From an uncultured Corynebacterium sp. (lineage in GTDB: Bacteria; Actinomycetota; Actinomycetes; Mycobacteriales; Mycobacteriaceae), in contig NZ_CAMXWS010000006.1 in NCBI RefSeq assembly GCF_947253065.1, positions 13,553 to 77,552 of the forward strand: a stretch of DNA of 64,000 nt, in the 5' to 3' direction. Below, piece after piece: positions 8,340 through 16,702 of the stretch; position 1 is the stretch's first letter, and every line of letters starts with the position of its first letter. The translations under genes were made by a program, and so were the position numbers. The notes beneath the pieces were generated by a model. The model did not search any database. It was not told the origin of the DNA and saw only the letters and a list, made by a program, of their open reading frames with translations.

Positions 8340-9271
8340 AATTCACCGCTCGTGCCAACGGAAAAGTGAACCTACACCTCGGCGTGGGGGAGGTGCGTGG
8401 GGATGGCTACCACGACCTCTCAACAGTGTTCATGGCGGTCGACCGGCCAGAAACGGTCACGCTGTCGACGCTGGAGGGGGAAACTTCTTCGTCCACTGCC
8501 GTTAAGGAAATGCACACCACCTATCACGTGCAGGAACCAGACGAGGATCTGGATAATCCGAAGAATCTGGCGTGGAAAGCGGTGGATTTGATCTGCCGCG
8601 AGTACGCGGGGGATCTGCCACCGCTGCGATTGGACGTGGATAAGACAGTCCCGGTGGCTGGCGGAATGGCCGGTGGCTCTGCCGATGCCGCAGCAGCAGT
8701 GGAGGCGATCAGCGCATTGATTGCGCATGTGGATCAACCCTTGGCTGAGGAGATTTTCGGCCGGGTGTTGCCATCGCTCGGCGCTGATGTGCCCTTCGCG
8801 CAGATGGGTGGGATCGCGCTGGGTACCGAGCGCGGTGATTCGCTCGTGCCCATGATGGGGCGCGGCAAATACTGGTTCGCCTTCCTGAATCCGAAGGTCG
8901 GGCTGTCCACGAAGAGTGTGTTTGAAAAGCTCGATGACCTGCGTTTTAACTATGCCTCCATGGTTCCGCACATGGATACAACCACACTGTCGCGAGCACT
9001 TCTATCTGGGGATCCGCAGTTGGTGGGCGCTGCAATGCACAACGATCTGGAGGCAGCCGCCATTGCGTTGCGTCCGTCTCTCCAACAGCTCATTCATGAT
9101 GCGGAAGATGCCGGTGCGATCCGCGCAATGATTTCTGGTTCTGGCCCGACCGTTGCCGCGTTGTGTGCGGATGAGGAAACGGCGCGGGGCGTCGTCGATA
9201 AGCTTGCAGCTCGTGGCGATATTGAGGCTTTCGCTGCGCACGGGCCTGTTGGTGGCGTGGAACTGCTATAG
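8336..9271 (+). CDS. ispE: 4-diphosphocytidyl-2-C-methyl-D-erythritol kinase
   Basis: GHMP-family kinase of the non-mevalonate (MEP) isoprenoid pathway; it phosphorylates the 2-hydroxyl of CDP-methylerythritol. 311 residues. The ATP loop is VAGGMAGGSADAAAAVEA, the N-terminal KVNLHLGVGEVRGDGYH is typical, and the C-terminal glycine motif is ISGSGPTVAAL. The GTG start overlaps the rsmA stop and follows GGAGG. The rsmA-ispE pairing is common in actinobacteria. A copy of the dispersed 11-mer (9193-9203) is read as Val-Asp-Lys. Confidence 0.94.
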   Translation: MKFTARANGKVNLHLGVGEVRGDGYHDLSTVFMAVDRPETVTLSTLEGETSSSTAVKEMHTTYHVQEPDEDLDNPKNLAWKAVDLICREYAGDLPPLRLDVDKTVPVAGGMAGGSADAAAAVEAISALIAHVDQPLAEEIFGRVLPSLGADVPFAQMGGIALGTERGDSLVPMMGRGKYWFAFLNPKVGLSTKSVFEKLDDLRFNYASMVPHMDTTTLSRALLSGDPQLVGAAMHNDLEAAAIALRPSLQQLIHDAEDAGAIRAMISGSGPTVAALCADEETARGVVDKLAARGDIEAFAAHGPVGGVELL

Positions 9272-9285
9272 GGCAACTCGTGGAG

Positions 9286-9304
9286 GTATACGTTTCTGTA
9301 TACT
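9286..9304 (+). promoter_or_regulatory. Toxin-antitoxin promoter with paired GTATAC operator
   Basis: Two perfect GTATAC hexamers (each self-complementary) lie at 9286-9291 and 9298-9303, 12 bases apart. The second overlaps a TATACT -10 hexamer (9299-9304) that stands 6 bases before the antitoxin ATG. A repressor bound to the pair would block this promoter, which fits autoregulation by a ribbon-helix-helix type antitoxin. Confidence 0.5.
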
Positions 9305-9310
9305 TTCGGT

Positions 9311-9541
9311 ATGGCTGAGCAAACAACGATCAAAGTCTCCGTTGGTTTGCGTGATGAAATCAAGGCGCTAGCGACGCAACGGGGCGAAAGCATGCCGAGC
9401 ATTATTGAAGAGATGCTCGGGGTTTACCGTGAAGAAATCCGCATGCGCAAACTGCGCTCCCAAGTGAGAAATACCCCGCCGGAAGAAATGGCGGAATATA
9501 TGCGTGAGGTTTCGGACTGGGACGGAGCCTACGGCTGGTGA
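9311..9541 (+). CDS. Antitoxin of a MazEF-like type II system
   Basis: 76 residues. The N-terminal TTIKVSVGLRDEIKALA followed by SMPSIIEEML is a ribbon-helix-helix DNA-binding pattern. The C-terminal EYMREVSDWDGAYGW is the sort of acidic aromatic tail that occupies the toxin active site. No Shine-Dalgarno sequence; TATACT lies 6 bases upstream, so it is probably leaderless. The stop overlaps the toxin GTG by 4 bases (GTGA). It would neutralise the neighbouring MazF-like RNase and repress its own promoter. Confidence 0.8.
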   Translation: MAEQTTIKVSVGLRDEIKALATQRGESMPSIIEEMLGVYREEIRMRKLRSQVRNTPPEEMAEYMREVSDWDGAYGW

Positions 9542-9891
9542 CTGGGAGATTGGAGCCCGGTGATCTTGTCTGGGTGAACCTGGCCCCAATTGAGGGAAAT
9601 GAACAAGCGGGGACAAGGCCTTGCGTTGTTGTCTCCTCACGGAATCATCTGCAGGCAGTACCGACCTTGGTTTCGGTTGTTCCTGTAACCTCGTCTGACC
9701 GTGGGTGGGAAAGCCATATTCGGCTCGAACCTGGGAGGGTTTTGCCTAAGGCGAGCTGGGCTATGACGGAACAAATCCGGACAATTGCGCGCGAAAGAAT
9801 CCAGCGTGGCAACGGCCGGGTGAGTAAAGAGTGTCTGAGTGAAATGCTGTGGTGGGTGCGGGCATTCATTGCAGATCCTGCTCGTGCTTAG
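9538..9891 (+). CDS. MazF/PemK-family endoribonuclease toxin
   Basis: 117 residues. LEPGDLVWVNLAPIEGNEQ, then GTRPCVVVSS and a VVPVTS strand, matches the MazF/PemK SH3-like mRNA interferase fold. The TRPCVVVS block is the usual active-site arginine region. The GTG start overlaps the antitoxin stop, so translation is coupled with antitoxin first. A role in stress or plasmid-like addiction is the family expectation; the target sequence cannot be read from the gene. Its terminal TAG forms part of a TAGAAT hexamer that may drive the next gene. Confidence 0.82.
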   Translation: MTGRLEPGDLVWVNLAPIEGNEQAGTRPCVVVSSRNHLQAVPTLVSVVPVTSSDRGWESHIRLEPGRVLPKASWAMTEQIRTIARERIQRGNGRVSKECLSEMLWWVRAFIADPARA

Positions 9892-9903
9892 AATGGCCAC
9901 ATC

Positions 9904-11703
9904 ATGGCGAACCTGATCAATCTGGAAAATGTGTCCAAGTCATGGGGTTTGAAGACCCTGTTGGACAAGGTCTCCCTTGGCGTTCAATCTGAAGATCGGA
10001 TTGGCGTGGTGGGTCTTAATGGTGGCGGTAAGACGACGCTGTTGGAGGTGCTCACTGGGATTGAGCCGCCGGATGAAGGGCGTGTGTCGCACACAAATGA
10101 CCTGCGAATGGCGGTGGTTACACAGCGGTTTACTCTGCCGGATGAGATGACGGTGGGGCAAGCAGTCGTCGAGCCACTCGGGCTTGAGGTTTTTGAGTGG
10201 GCGTCGAATGCCAAGGTTCGTGAGGTGCTCGCTGGTACAGGTGTTGCTGAACTCGGCCTGGATACACCGGTGGGCAGCTTGTCCGGTGGTGAGCGTCGCC
10301 GGGTGAACCTGGCAGCGGCACTGGTGCGGGACTTGGACCTGATCGTGCTCGACGAACCGACGAACCACCTGGATGTAGAGGGTGTCCAATGGCTTGCTGA
10401 TCACCTGTTGAAGCGGAAGCTGGCCATCGTGGTGGTCACGCACGACCGCTGGTTTCTGGACACCGTGGCTACGCTGACGTGGGAGGTTCACGACGGCAAG
10501 GTCGATGTTTATGAGGGCGGCTATAACGACTGGACGTTCGCCCGTGCGGAGCGTGCCCGTCAGGCAGATGCGATCGAGCAGCGTCGTCAGAATCTTGCGC
10601 GTAAAGAACTCGCGTGGCTGCGTCGCGGTGCCCCCGCGCGTACCTCGAAGCCTCGCTATCGCATTGAGGCAGCGGAGGCGTTGATCGCTGATGTCCCTGC
10701 CCCGCGCGACACAGTGGAGCTTATGGCGTTTTCCAAGCAGCGCCAAGGCCGCGTGGTGGTCGAGTTGGAGGATGCGCGTATTGATGCCCCGGATGGGCGC
10801 ACCCTTGTGGATCACCTGACGTGGCGGTTGGCGCCAGGTGAGCGCATTGGCCTGGTCGGTGTGAACGGCTCCGGCAAGACGACGCTGCTGCGGACGATTG
10901 CGGGGGATTACGAACTTGCTGCGGGGCGTCGCATCGAAGGTCAGACCACGAAGATCGGATGGTTGCGCCAAGAGTTAGATGACCTGGATCCATCGCGTCG
11001 CGTGATCGATGCGGTGGAGGACGTGGCCACGTACATCACGCTGGGCAAAAAGGAGATGTCGGCATCGCAGCTAGCGGAGCGCCTTGGTTTCAGTCCAAAG
11101 CAACAGCGCACGCCCGTCGGCGACTTGTCTGGCGGCGAACGACGCAGGCTGCAATTGACGCGCGTGCTCATGAGCGAGCCGAATGTCTTGCTTCTCGACG
11201 AGCCGACGAACGACCTTGACATCGACACCCTCCAAGAGCTGGAAAACCTGCTCGATTCGTGGCCGGGAACCCTCGTGGTGATCTCGCACGACCGCTACTT
11301 GATTGAGCGCATTGCCGATGTCACCTATGCGCTCTTCGGGGACGGCGCCCTGACTAATCTGCCCGGCGGGATCGAGCAGTACTTGGAGCGTAGGAAGTCG
11401 ATGTCGAGTGAGTCCGGCGTGCTGGATCTCGGCGACACCGCGCCGAAGGAGAAACCCGCAGACGGTCTCAGTGGGCAAGAGCGCCGCGAGCTGATGAAGA
11501 AAATGAAATCGCTCGACCGGAAAATGGAAAAGCTCCATGAACAGGCGGCGGCTCTCGAAGCGGAAATCACCGAAATGTCGAGTGGGGACAATCCAGATTT
11601 TGAGGCGATCGGCGTAAAAACCGGCCAGGTGGCGGAGCTTCGTGCCCAACGCGAGGAGCTTGAAATGGAGTGGCTGGACCTCGGTGAACAGCTAGAAAAT
11701 TAG
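9904..11703 (+). CDS. ABC-F family ATPase (Uup/EttA-like)
   Basis: 599 residues, two nucleotide-binding domains and no membrane segments. Walker A motifs are GLNGGGKTTLLE and GVNGSGKTTLLR, signatures LSGGERRRVNLA and LSGGERRRLQLT, and Walker B motifs IVLDEPTNHLD and LLLDEPTNDLD. A C-terminal charged coiled coil spans about 510-595. ABC-F proteins act on the ribosome or, for Uup, on DNA-linked processes. The coiled coil points to a Uup-like member, but the precise role is unknown. Possible -10 TAGAAT lies 9 bases before the ATG and overlaps the toxin stop codon. Confidence 0.88.
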   Translation: MANLINLENVSKSWGLKTLLDKVSLGVQSEDRIGVVGLNGGGKTTLLEVLTGIEPPDEGRVSHTNDLRMAVVTQRFTLPDEMTVGQAVVEPLGLEVFEWASNAKVREVLAGTGVAELGLDTPVGSLSGGERRRVNLAAALVRDLDLIVLDEPTNHLDVEGVQWLADHLLKRKLAIVVVTHDRWFLDTVATLTWEVHDGKVDVYEGGYNDWTFARAERARQADAIEQRRQNLARKELAWLRRGAPARTSKPRYRIEAAEALIADVPAPRDTVELMAFSKQRQGRVVVELEDARIDAPDGRTLVDHLTWRLAPGERIGLVGVNGSGKTTLLRTIAGDYELAAGRRIEGQTTKIGWLRQELDDLDPSRRVIDAVEDVATYITLGKKEMSASQLAERLGFSPKQQRTPVGDLSGGERRRLQLTRVLMSEPNVLLLDEPTNDLDIDTLQELENLLDSWPGTLVVISHDRYLIERIADVTYALFGDGALTNLPGGIEQYLERRKSMSSESGVLDLGDTAPKEKPADGLSGQERRELMKKMKSLDRKMEKLHEQAAALEAEITEMSSGDNPDFEAIGVKTGQVAELRAQREELEMEWLDLGEQLEN

Positions 11704-11752
11704 ATTCTCTTAGAAAATATTTCAAAAGCCAAAAATAAAGCAGAGTTCTCTG

Positions 11753-11758
11753 TACGCT
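11753..11758 (+). promoter_or_regulatory. Leaderless -10 element for the ceramidase gene
   Basis: TACGCT, then 7 bases, then the ATG at 11766. The preceding 60 bases are AT-rich and there is no Shine-Dalgarno sequence. Confidence 0.45.
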
Positions 11759-11765
11759 TTCCGCC

Positions 11766-13796
11766 ATGGGGAATTTAGTGAGCTCTGTCACAAACGGTTT
11801 TAGTTTCAAGCGCCGCACATTTCTTGCGGGAGCAAGCCTGGTTGCAGCCACCGCAGCGATGGGTGTGCCACGAGCGCATGGCCAGGAAGCGCTCCTCACC
11901 GTCGGCCGCGGTATGGCTGACATGACGGGTGAGCCGCTTGGCGCGGGCATGAACGGGTACGCGGTCATGGAACAGTCCACCACCGGTATTCGGTTCCGTC
12001 AGTTCGCCCGCGCTTTCATCTTCGAAGACGACGGCGGGGAGAGCACCGTCCTTGTCATCGCTGAGATGGGGCTCATGTTCCAGTCCATCCAGCTCGAGGT
12101 ACTTCGGCGTCTGCGTGGAATGTTCGGCGGTAAATATGACGAGTCGAATGTGTTCATCACCGCTACGCACACCCACGTCGGACCCGGTGGCACTTCAGGC
12201 CACTTGATGGTGGACCTGACCACGATGGGTTTCCGTCCGGTCACCTTCGAAGCGACCGTTGCGGGAATCGTTCAAGCTATTGAGCGTGCGCACGCTGATA
12301 AGCAACCGTCGAACCTGCGTCTCGTGCGCGGTGAAGTCAAGGACGCGGGAGCGAACCGTTCATTCCAGGCCTTTTCGCGCAACCCGGCAGAGGAGACGCA
12401 GCAATTCCCAAATGGTGTCAACCCGGAAAGCCTCACGCTGTTTGTCAGTCGCGGCGGCCAGGACGTCGGCCTGATCAACTGGTACGGCCTGCACGCGACG
12501 AGCTTTGGGCACAAGCACACGCTTATCGACGGCGACCATAAAGGCTGGTCCTCCTGGCGCATGGAAAAAGAGCGTGGAACCATTCACCGTGATGCAGAGA
12601 ATCCACCGTTCATCGCCGCTTTCGCAGCCGCACCACAGGGCGATGTCACCCCAAACGCTGGGCTGAAGCCGAAATCCGGTCCCGGGTATGAGGATGAGGC
12701 CAAGTCCGCACAGATCCTTGGTGATCGTCAGATTGCTGCGACCGAAGGACAGTTGGTGGATATCAGTGGCGAGAATCGCGTGCGCAACCGCCACAAGTGG
12801 GTGGATATGCGGGATATCACCATCAAGGGTGAATTCACTCCTGATGGCACTGAGCAAAAGACTGGCCCGGCGATTCTGGGTGCCGCATTCGCCGCTTCAA
12901 GCCAGGAAGATGGCGGTGGTTTGGAAGTACCGATCTTCAATGAAGGGGAGCGCGGTGGCACCCCGTGGGTGAAAGCTCTGAATAATGTGACCGTTCCGGA
13001 TAGCTGGAATGAAATCCATGGCAATAAGGAAATGCTGCTGCCGCTCGGGTATATCGACGGCATGATCCAGCAGGTGGTGATGTATTCGGTGACGCAGATT
13101 GCGGGTCTGACCATCATCACGAACTCCATGGAGCCGACCTCCATGGCGGGCTACCGCATGCGCAAGCACGTCGCGGAGATCCTCGATGTTCCTTTGGAGA
13201 CAGTTGTTTGCCAGGGCTACACCAGCGGGTACGCCCACTACGTGACGACCCCAGAGGAATACGACAACCAGGACTACGAGGGTGGCGCCACCATCTTCGG
13301 CCGTCACCAGTTGTGCGCGATGACGCAGGTCTACGATGAGCTCGCTCGTTCGCTGCGCGATAATAAGCCGCTTGATTCGGGAGAACCTGCCGGCGATCTG
13401 ACCGGGCTGATCCCAGAATCCTTGATTGGTAAACCGATGACAGACCGTCCAGCATTCGGCCAAAAATTCGGTGATGTGATCACCGCAACCCGGCAGGTCA
13501 AGGCAGGGGATACCGCTTCGGTGACCTTTGCTTTTGCGAATCCGAATTCGGATCTGCGCCGCGGCGTGGGCTACCACACCATCACGAATGCGGCAGGTGA
13601 GATCGTTGCTGATGACTTTGATTCGAACACGATCATCGAATTCGTGAAGACAGCAGCAGTGACCAATGCACGAATCTCCTGGAACACCGAAGGGATCAGT
13701 CCGGGGACGTACACCGTGAAGGTGGAAGGAAAAGCGAGGGACATCAGCGGCAAGTTGAGCGTGATTGAGGGCAGTGCAGAAGTGAGCGTCGTGTAG
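11766..13796 (+). CDS. Exported neutral/alkaline ceramidase
   Basis: 676 residues. A Tat-type signal is visible (FKRRTFLAGASLVAATAAMG, residues about 15-35), so the enzyme should leave the cell folded. Neutral ceramidases hydrolyse ceramide to sphingosine and fatty acid using zinc. The zinc and substrate region TATHTHVGPGGTSGH and HATSFGHKHTLIDGDHKG match the family, and the C-terminal ~130 residues fit its immunoglobulin-like tail. The family nucleophile motif GDVSPN reads GDVTPN here, with Thr295 at the serine position. A lipid-rich animal habitat such as skin is a possible reason for carrying it; that is inference. Confidence 0.85.
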   Translation: MGNLVSSVTNGFSFKRRTFLAGASLVAATAAMGVPRAHGQEALLTVGRGMADMTGEPLGAGMNGYAVMEQSTTGIRFRQFARAFIFEDDGGESTVLVIAEMGLMFQSIQLEVLRRLRGMFGGKYDESNVFITATHTHVGPGGTSGHLMVDLTTMGFRPVTFEATVAGIVQAIERAHADKQPSNLRLVRGEVKDAGANRSFQAFSRNPAEETQQFPNGVNPESLTLFVSRGGQDVGLINWYGLHATSFGHKHTLIDGDHKGWSSWRMEKERGTIHRDAENPPFIAAFAAAPQGDVTPNAGLKPKSGPGYEDEAKSAQILGDRQIAATEGQLVDISGENRVRNRHKWVDMRDITIKGEFTPDGTEQKTGPAILGAAFAASSQEDGGGLEVPIFNEGERGGTPWVKALNNVTVPDSWNEIHGNKEMLLPLGYIDGMIQQVVMYSVTQIAGLTIITNSMEPTSMAGYRMRKHVAEILDVPLETVVCQGYTSGYAHYVTTPEEYDNQDYEGGATIFGRHQLCAMTQVYDELARSLRDNKPLDSGEPAGDLTGLIPESLIGKPMTDRPAFGQKFGDVITATRQVKAGDTASVTFAFANPNSDLRRGVGYHTITNAAGEIVADDFDSNTIIEFVKTAAVTNARISWNTEGISPGTYTVKVEGKARDISGKLSVIEGSAEVSVV

Positions 13797-13811
13797 CAGG
13801 CGCGATGCTCG

Positions 13812-13817
13812 TACACT
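13812..13817 (+). promoter_or_regulatory. Leaderless -10 element for the monooxygenase gene
   Basis: TACACT followed by 7 bases and the ATG at 13825. No Shine-Dalgarno sequence is visible. Confidence 0.5.
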
Positions 13818-13824
13818 GGGGCTC

Positions 13825-14148
13825 ATGATTTTGATCAACGTACGTTTCCGTCCCCTGCCTGAGAACACCGAGAACTTCCGTGAGCTCATTGCTGAGTTCA
13901 CGGAGGCATCTCGTGCAGAAGAGGGCAACCTCTTCTTCGAGTGGTACCGCAACACGGATGATCCGCGCGAGTACATCCTTGTTGAGGCCTTCAAGGACGA
14001 TGCTGCTGAGGCCCACGTGAACTCTGACCACTTCAAGGCCGCGCAGGAGCTGTTCCCGCAGATCTTGGAGGAGACCCCCGAGATCATCAACACCCTTATT
14101 GAAGGCAAAACCGAGTGGGACGAAATGGCTGAATTCAAGGTCCAGTAG
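13825..14148 (+). CDS. Antibiotic biosynthesis monooxygenase (ABM) domain protein
   Basis: 107 residues, a single ferredoxin-like ABM domain: ILINVRFRPLPENTENF at the N-terminus, EEGNLFFEWYRNTDDP in the middle, then EAFKDDAAEAHVNSDHF. Small quinol and heme-degrading monooxygenases share this fold. The asparagine-tryptophan-histidine triad of IsdG-type heme oxygenases is not obvious, so a heme role is not claimed. No signal peptide. The 22 bases before ppk2 may hold that gene's own promoter. Confidence 0.75.
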   Translation: MILINVRFRPLPENTENFRELIAEFTEASRAEEGNLFFEWYRNTDDPREYILVEAFKDDAAEAHVNSDHFKAAQELFPQILEETPEIINTLIEGKTEWDEMAEFKVQ

Positions 14149-14170
14149 CTGGCGTATTACCTTTATAAGT

Positions 14171-15037
14171 ATGAGCACTGAGAGCACAAACAAGCCGCCG
14201 AAGCTGTCCAAGAAGGCCTACGAGGAGGAGCTGCTCCGCCTCCAGGCTGAATTGGTGAAGATGCAGCAGTGGGTTGTAGCCACTGGCGCACGCATTGTCA
14301 TTGTCATGGAAGGCCGCGATGCGGCAGGTAAGGGCTCTGCGATCAAGCGCATCACCCAGTACCTGAATCCGCGTGTGTGCCGCATTGAGGCACTGCCGAA
14401 GCCGACCGAGCGTGAGCAGACGCAGTGGTACTTCCAGCGTTACGTCGAAAAGCTGCCTGCTGCTGGAGAGATCGTCATCTTTGACCGCTCCTGGTACAAC
14501 CGCGCTGGCGTGGAACGCGTCATGGGCTTTTGCACCACGGAGGAATACCGTCGCTTCCTGCACCAGGCGCCGATCTTTGAGCGTCTCCTGGTGGAGGACG
14601 GGATTCACCTGCGCAAGTACTGGTTCTCCGTCTCTGATGAGGAGCAGCACGCACGCTTCCAGTCCCGCCGTAATGATCCACTGCGTCAGTGGAAGCTCTC
14701 GCCGATGGACCTGGAGTCCATCACGAAGTGGGAGGATTACTCCCGCGCGAAGGACGAGATGTTCATCCACACTGACATTCCGAATGCTCCGTGGTACACA
14801 GTCGAATCTGAGGACAAGAAGCGTTCGCGCATCAACGTGATTGCGCACCTGCTGTCCACGATCGCGTACGAGCACATCGAGCCGGATCTGCCGGAGGTTC
14901 CGGAGCGTCCGGAGTCGGACGATTACGATCGCCCGCCGCGCGAAGAGTTCCGTTATGTTCCGGATGTGGCTGCCAAGCTGGAGAAGGGAAAGCAAGGCAA
15001 GCAGTCCAAGGATAAGAAGAATAAAAAGAAGAAGTAG
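14171..15037 (+). CDS. ppk2: Polyphosphate kinase 2
   Basis: 288 residues. PPK2 enzymes use polyphosphate to phosphorylate nucleoside diphosphates or run the reverse reaction. Walker A GRDAAGKGSAIKR, the EREQTQWYFQRY stretch, Walker B IVIFDRSWYNRAGVERVM and the lid region WKLSPMDLESITKWEDY are all present, giving a one-domain class I-type PPK2. The tail from about 255 is lysine-rich (GKQSKDKKNKKKK) and dispensable-looking. The ATG at 14171 is the first consistent with domain length; upstream is TATTAC and TATAAG but no Shine-Dalgarno sequence. Confidence 0.9.
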   Translation: MSTESTNKPPKLSKKAYEEELLRLQAELVKMQQWVVATGARIVIVMEGRDAAGKGSAIKRITQYLNPRVCRIEALPKPTEREQTQWYFQRYVEKLPAAGEIVIFDRSWYNRAGVERVMGFCTTEEYRRFLHQAPIFERLLVEDGIHLRKYWFSVSDEEQHARFQSRRNDPLRQWKLSPMDLESITKWEDYSRAKDEMFIHTDIPNAPWYTVESEDKKRSRINVIAHLLSTIAYEHIEPDLPEVPERPESDDYDRPPREEFRYVPDVAAKLEKGKQGKQSKDKKNKKKK

Positions 15038-15040
15038 TAA

Positions 15041-15598
15041 TTACTTCGGATAGCCACGGGGCGTGCTCACCGTTTTATTTCTGGGAATCCAGAAACGGTA
15101 GGGCGCGCCCTTGTTCTTGCTGATACCGATGCGCGGGCCAGCGACCCATTCAGGTTCGGCTTCGCGTGGTGCAAGCACGATCGGGGTGCCGTTATCTTCT
15201 AGCGAAAAGCCGAGTGCGCGACCGAGGTTTCCAGGGCCGCGTGCGAGGTTTTCGTACGGGATGATCTTGCCATTTGCTTGTCGACGCTGTCTGGCGAGAT
15301 CTTCTCCCGCAATGATTTCCCCGCCGCGCATGAGGCAGCCCTGGCCAGTGCCTTCGGGTGCGCACACGATATTGCCGTTGAGGTGAATCCCGTAGGACAA
15401 ATAAATGTAGAGCCGTCCCGGTGGGCCGAACATGGCGGCATTGCGCTTTGTTTTCCCGCGGTATGTGTGGGCGGCCTCGTCTTCTGTTCCCAGGTATGCC
15501 TCGACCTCGGTGAGGCGGATGGTCACTCCGTTGTGCGTGATGGTGCAGCCAAGCAGCTGCGGGGCGACCACATTGGCGGGGGCTGAAAAATCGATCAT
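15041..15598 (-). CDS. mag: 3-methyladenine DNA glycosylase (AAG/MPG family)
   Basis: 185 residues, one AAG domain. It removes alkylated and deaminated purines at the start of base-excision repair. Diagnostic blocks are LLGCTITHNGVTIRLTEVEAY, which holds the catalytic glutamate, then HTYRGKTKRNAAMFGPPG, YIYLSYGIH and LARGPGNLGRALG. A Shine-Dalgarno GAGGA lies just before the ATG, preceded by a short perfect hairpin (15611-15626). The stop lies 3 bases from the ppk2 stop, so the two genes converge tightly. Confidence 0.9.
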   Translation of the reverse strand: MIDFSAPANVVAPQLLGCTITHNGVTIRLTEVEAYLGTEDEAAHTYRGKTKRNAAMFGPPGRLYIYLSYGIHLNGNIVCAPEGTGQGCLMRGGEIIAGEDLARQRRQANGKIIPYENLARGPGNLGRALGFSLEDNGTPIVLAPREAEPEWVAGPRIGISKNKGAPYRFWIPRNKTVSTPRGYPK

Positions 15599-15710
15599 TC
15601 CTCAACTTCTAGCGGAAAAGTCCGCTGGTGAGTAGCCAGTGGATGATTCCGCCGAGAGCACAGGGGCTGGAGCCTTGCGCTTGGGGGAGGGCAGGGGGTG
15701 GCCCTCGGAT

Positions 15711-16604
15711 TTAGAACTTCGGCAGAGGAGGGAGCTTGATCTCCGGCGGGTGGATATTGAAGATGTCCGCAAATCCTTGGATCAACGCGCCGACCGCCAT
15801 AACGATGCCGGCGATGCCAAGTAAGACAGCGACACCGTTGGTCAGTTTAGCCAGGAGAGAATCGTCGTCGGTGGAGGAGAGGTTTTTCCAGTCGATGCTG
15901 GGCTTGCTGCTCTTTTCGGTGTCCGCACTAGAGTCTTGAGCGGGCGCAGGATCGCCAGAGTCGCTGTACTTAAGATCAAGTGCAATTGGCTCGATTTCCT
16001 TGCCTAGCTCGTACGCGAGAAGAGATGCGACACCGCCGTCGGCGAGTTTGCCTCTTGAAGTCGTGGCCTTGTAGTTCTTTCCGGGAGTGATCTTTTGGGG
16101 GAGGGTGTAGGTTGCGATGACAGCGTCATCAGCCTCTGAACGCTGATCCGGATCGGACCCGGGAAGACCGCCCACAACCACGTAGTCCGCAACGAACTTG
16201 GCTGTGGTGTCTACGATCTCGACCTTCATGTCGGAATAGGTGAGGTTGAGACCCCATTCACCCTCCTTGTAGTGGTCCTTGTGCCCGAGGAACGTCAGCG
16301 CGCCATCGAGTTCAATCGTTCCGTTGCCCTGCTCGTCCAAAGTGATGCCGGCTGGGTTGACGGGCAAATCGAAGCCTATGGTTGAGCCAGAAGAATTGGT
16401 TTTCTTCTTCGCGCCGTTGTCAGCGGTGATCACTCCACGGGCAATGGGACCTTGCACATAGTTGAGGAAAGTTGCCTTAATCGGCCAACTCACTGTGCCA
16501 GTCGGCCGGGGTGCCTCTTCGGCCTGAGAAAACGGGGCCACAGTGGTGCCGATCAGAACCGTGGCAGCCAGTGCGTACGAAATTCGATGATGGGTTGGGA
16601 TCAT
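15711..16604 (-). CDS. Exported single-domain HtaA-type heme-binding protein
   Basis: 297 residues. A signal peptide ends near SQAEE, one HtaA (CR) domain spans about 35-200, and a hydrophobic segment at about 255-280 (GVAVLLGIAGIVMAVGALI) should anchor it. Residues expected to contact heme in this family are visible: tyrosine in ATFLNYVQG, histidine in LTFLGHKDH and tyrosine in LLAYELG. It is the promoter-distal gene of the heme block and resembles HtaB or HtaC of C. diphtheriae; which one cannot be decided by eye. A GTG at 16613 is an alternative start, but the ATG at 16604 has the better upstream purines. Confidence 0.82.
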   Translation of the reverse strand: MIPTHHRISYALAATVLIGTTVAPFSQAEEAPRPTGTVSWPIKATFLNYVQGPIARGVITADNGAKKKTNSSGSTIGFDLPVNPAGITLDEQGNGTIELDGALTFLGHKDHYKEGEWGLNLTYSDMKVEIVDTTAKFVADYVVVGGLPGSDPDQRSEADDAVIATYTLPQKITPGKNYKATTSRGKLADGGVASLLAYELGKEIEPIALDLKYSDSGDPAPAQDSSADTEKSSKPSIDWKNLSSTDDDSLLAKLTNGVAVLLGIAGIVMAVGALIQGFADIFNIHPPEIKLPPLPKF

Positions 16605-16645
16605 GTTTCTCACTCAATTGATTGTGTTGCGGTTGAAAGAGGTTG

Positions 16646-16677
16646 ACCCCCGCGCGGCGGATTCGCCGAACGGGGGT
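16646..16677. terminator. Hairpin between the two hta genes
   Basis: ACCCCCG (16646-16652) pairs with CGGGGGT (16671-16677), with an inner CGGCG/CGCCG. No long T-tract follows on the minus strand, so it may reduce rather than stop transcription into the downstream gene. Confidence 0.4.
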
Positions 16678-16702
16678 TTACTCGGGTTGGAAGGTTGACG
16701 GT

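Noticed and set aside
13825..14148. The small ABM-domain gene as an IsdG-type heme-degrading enzyme
   Set aside because: The Asn-Trp-His catalytic triad of IsdG/MhuD is not evident, and it lies outside the iron-regulated block with no DtxR box.
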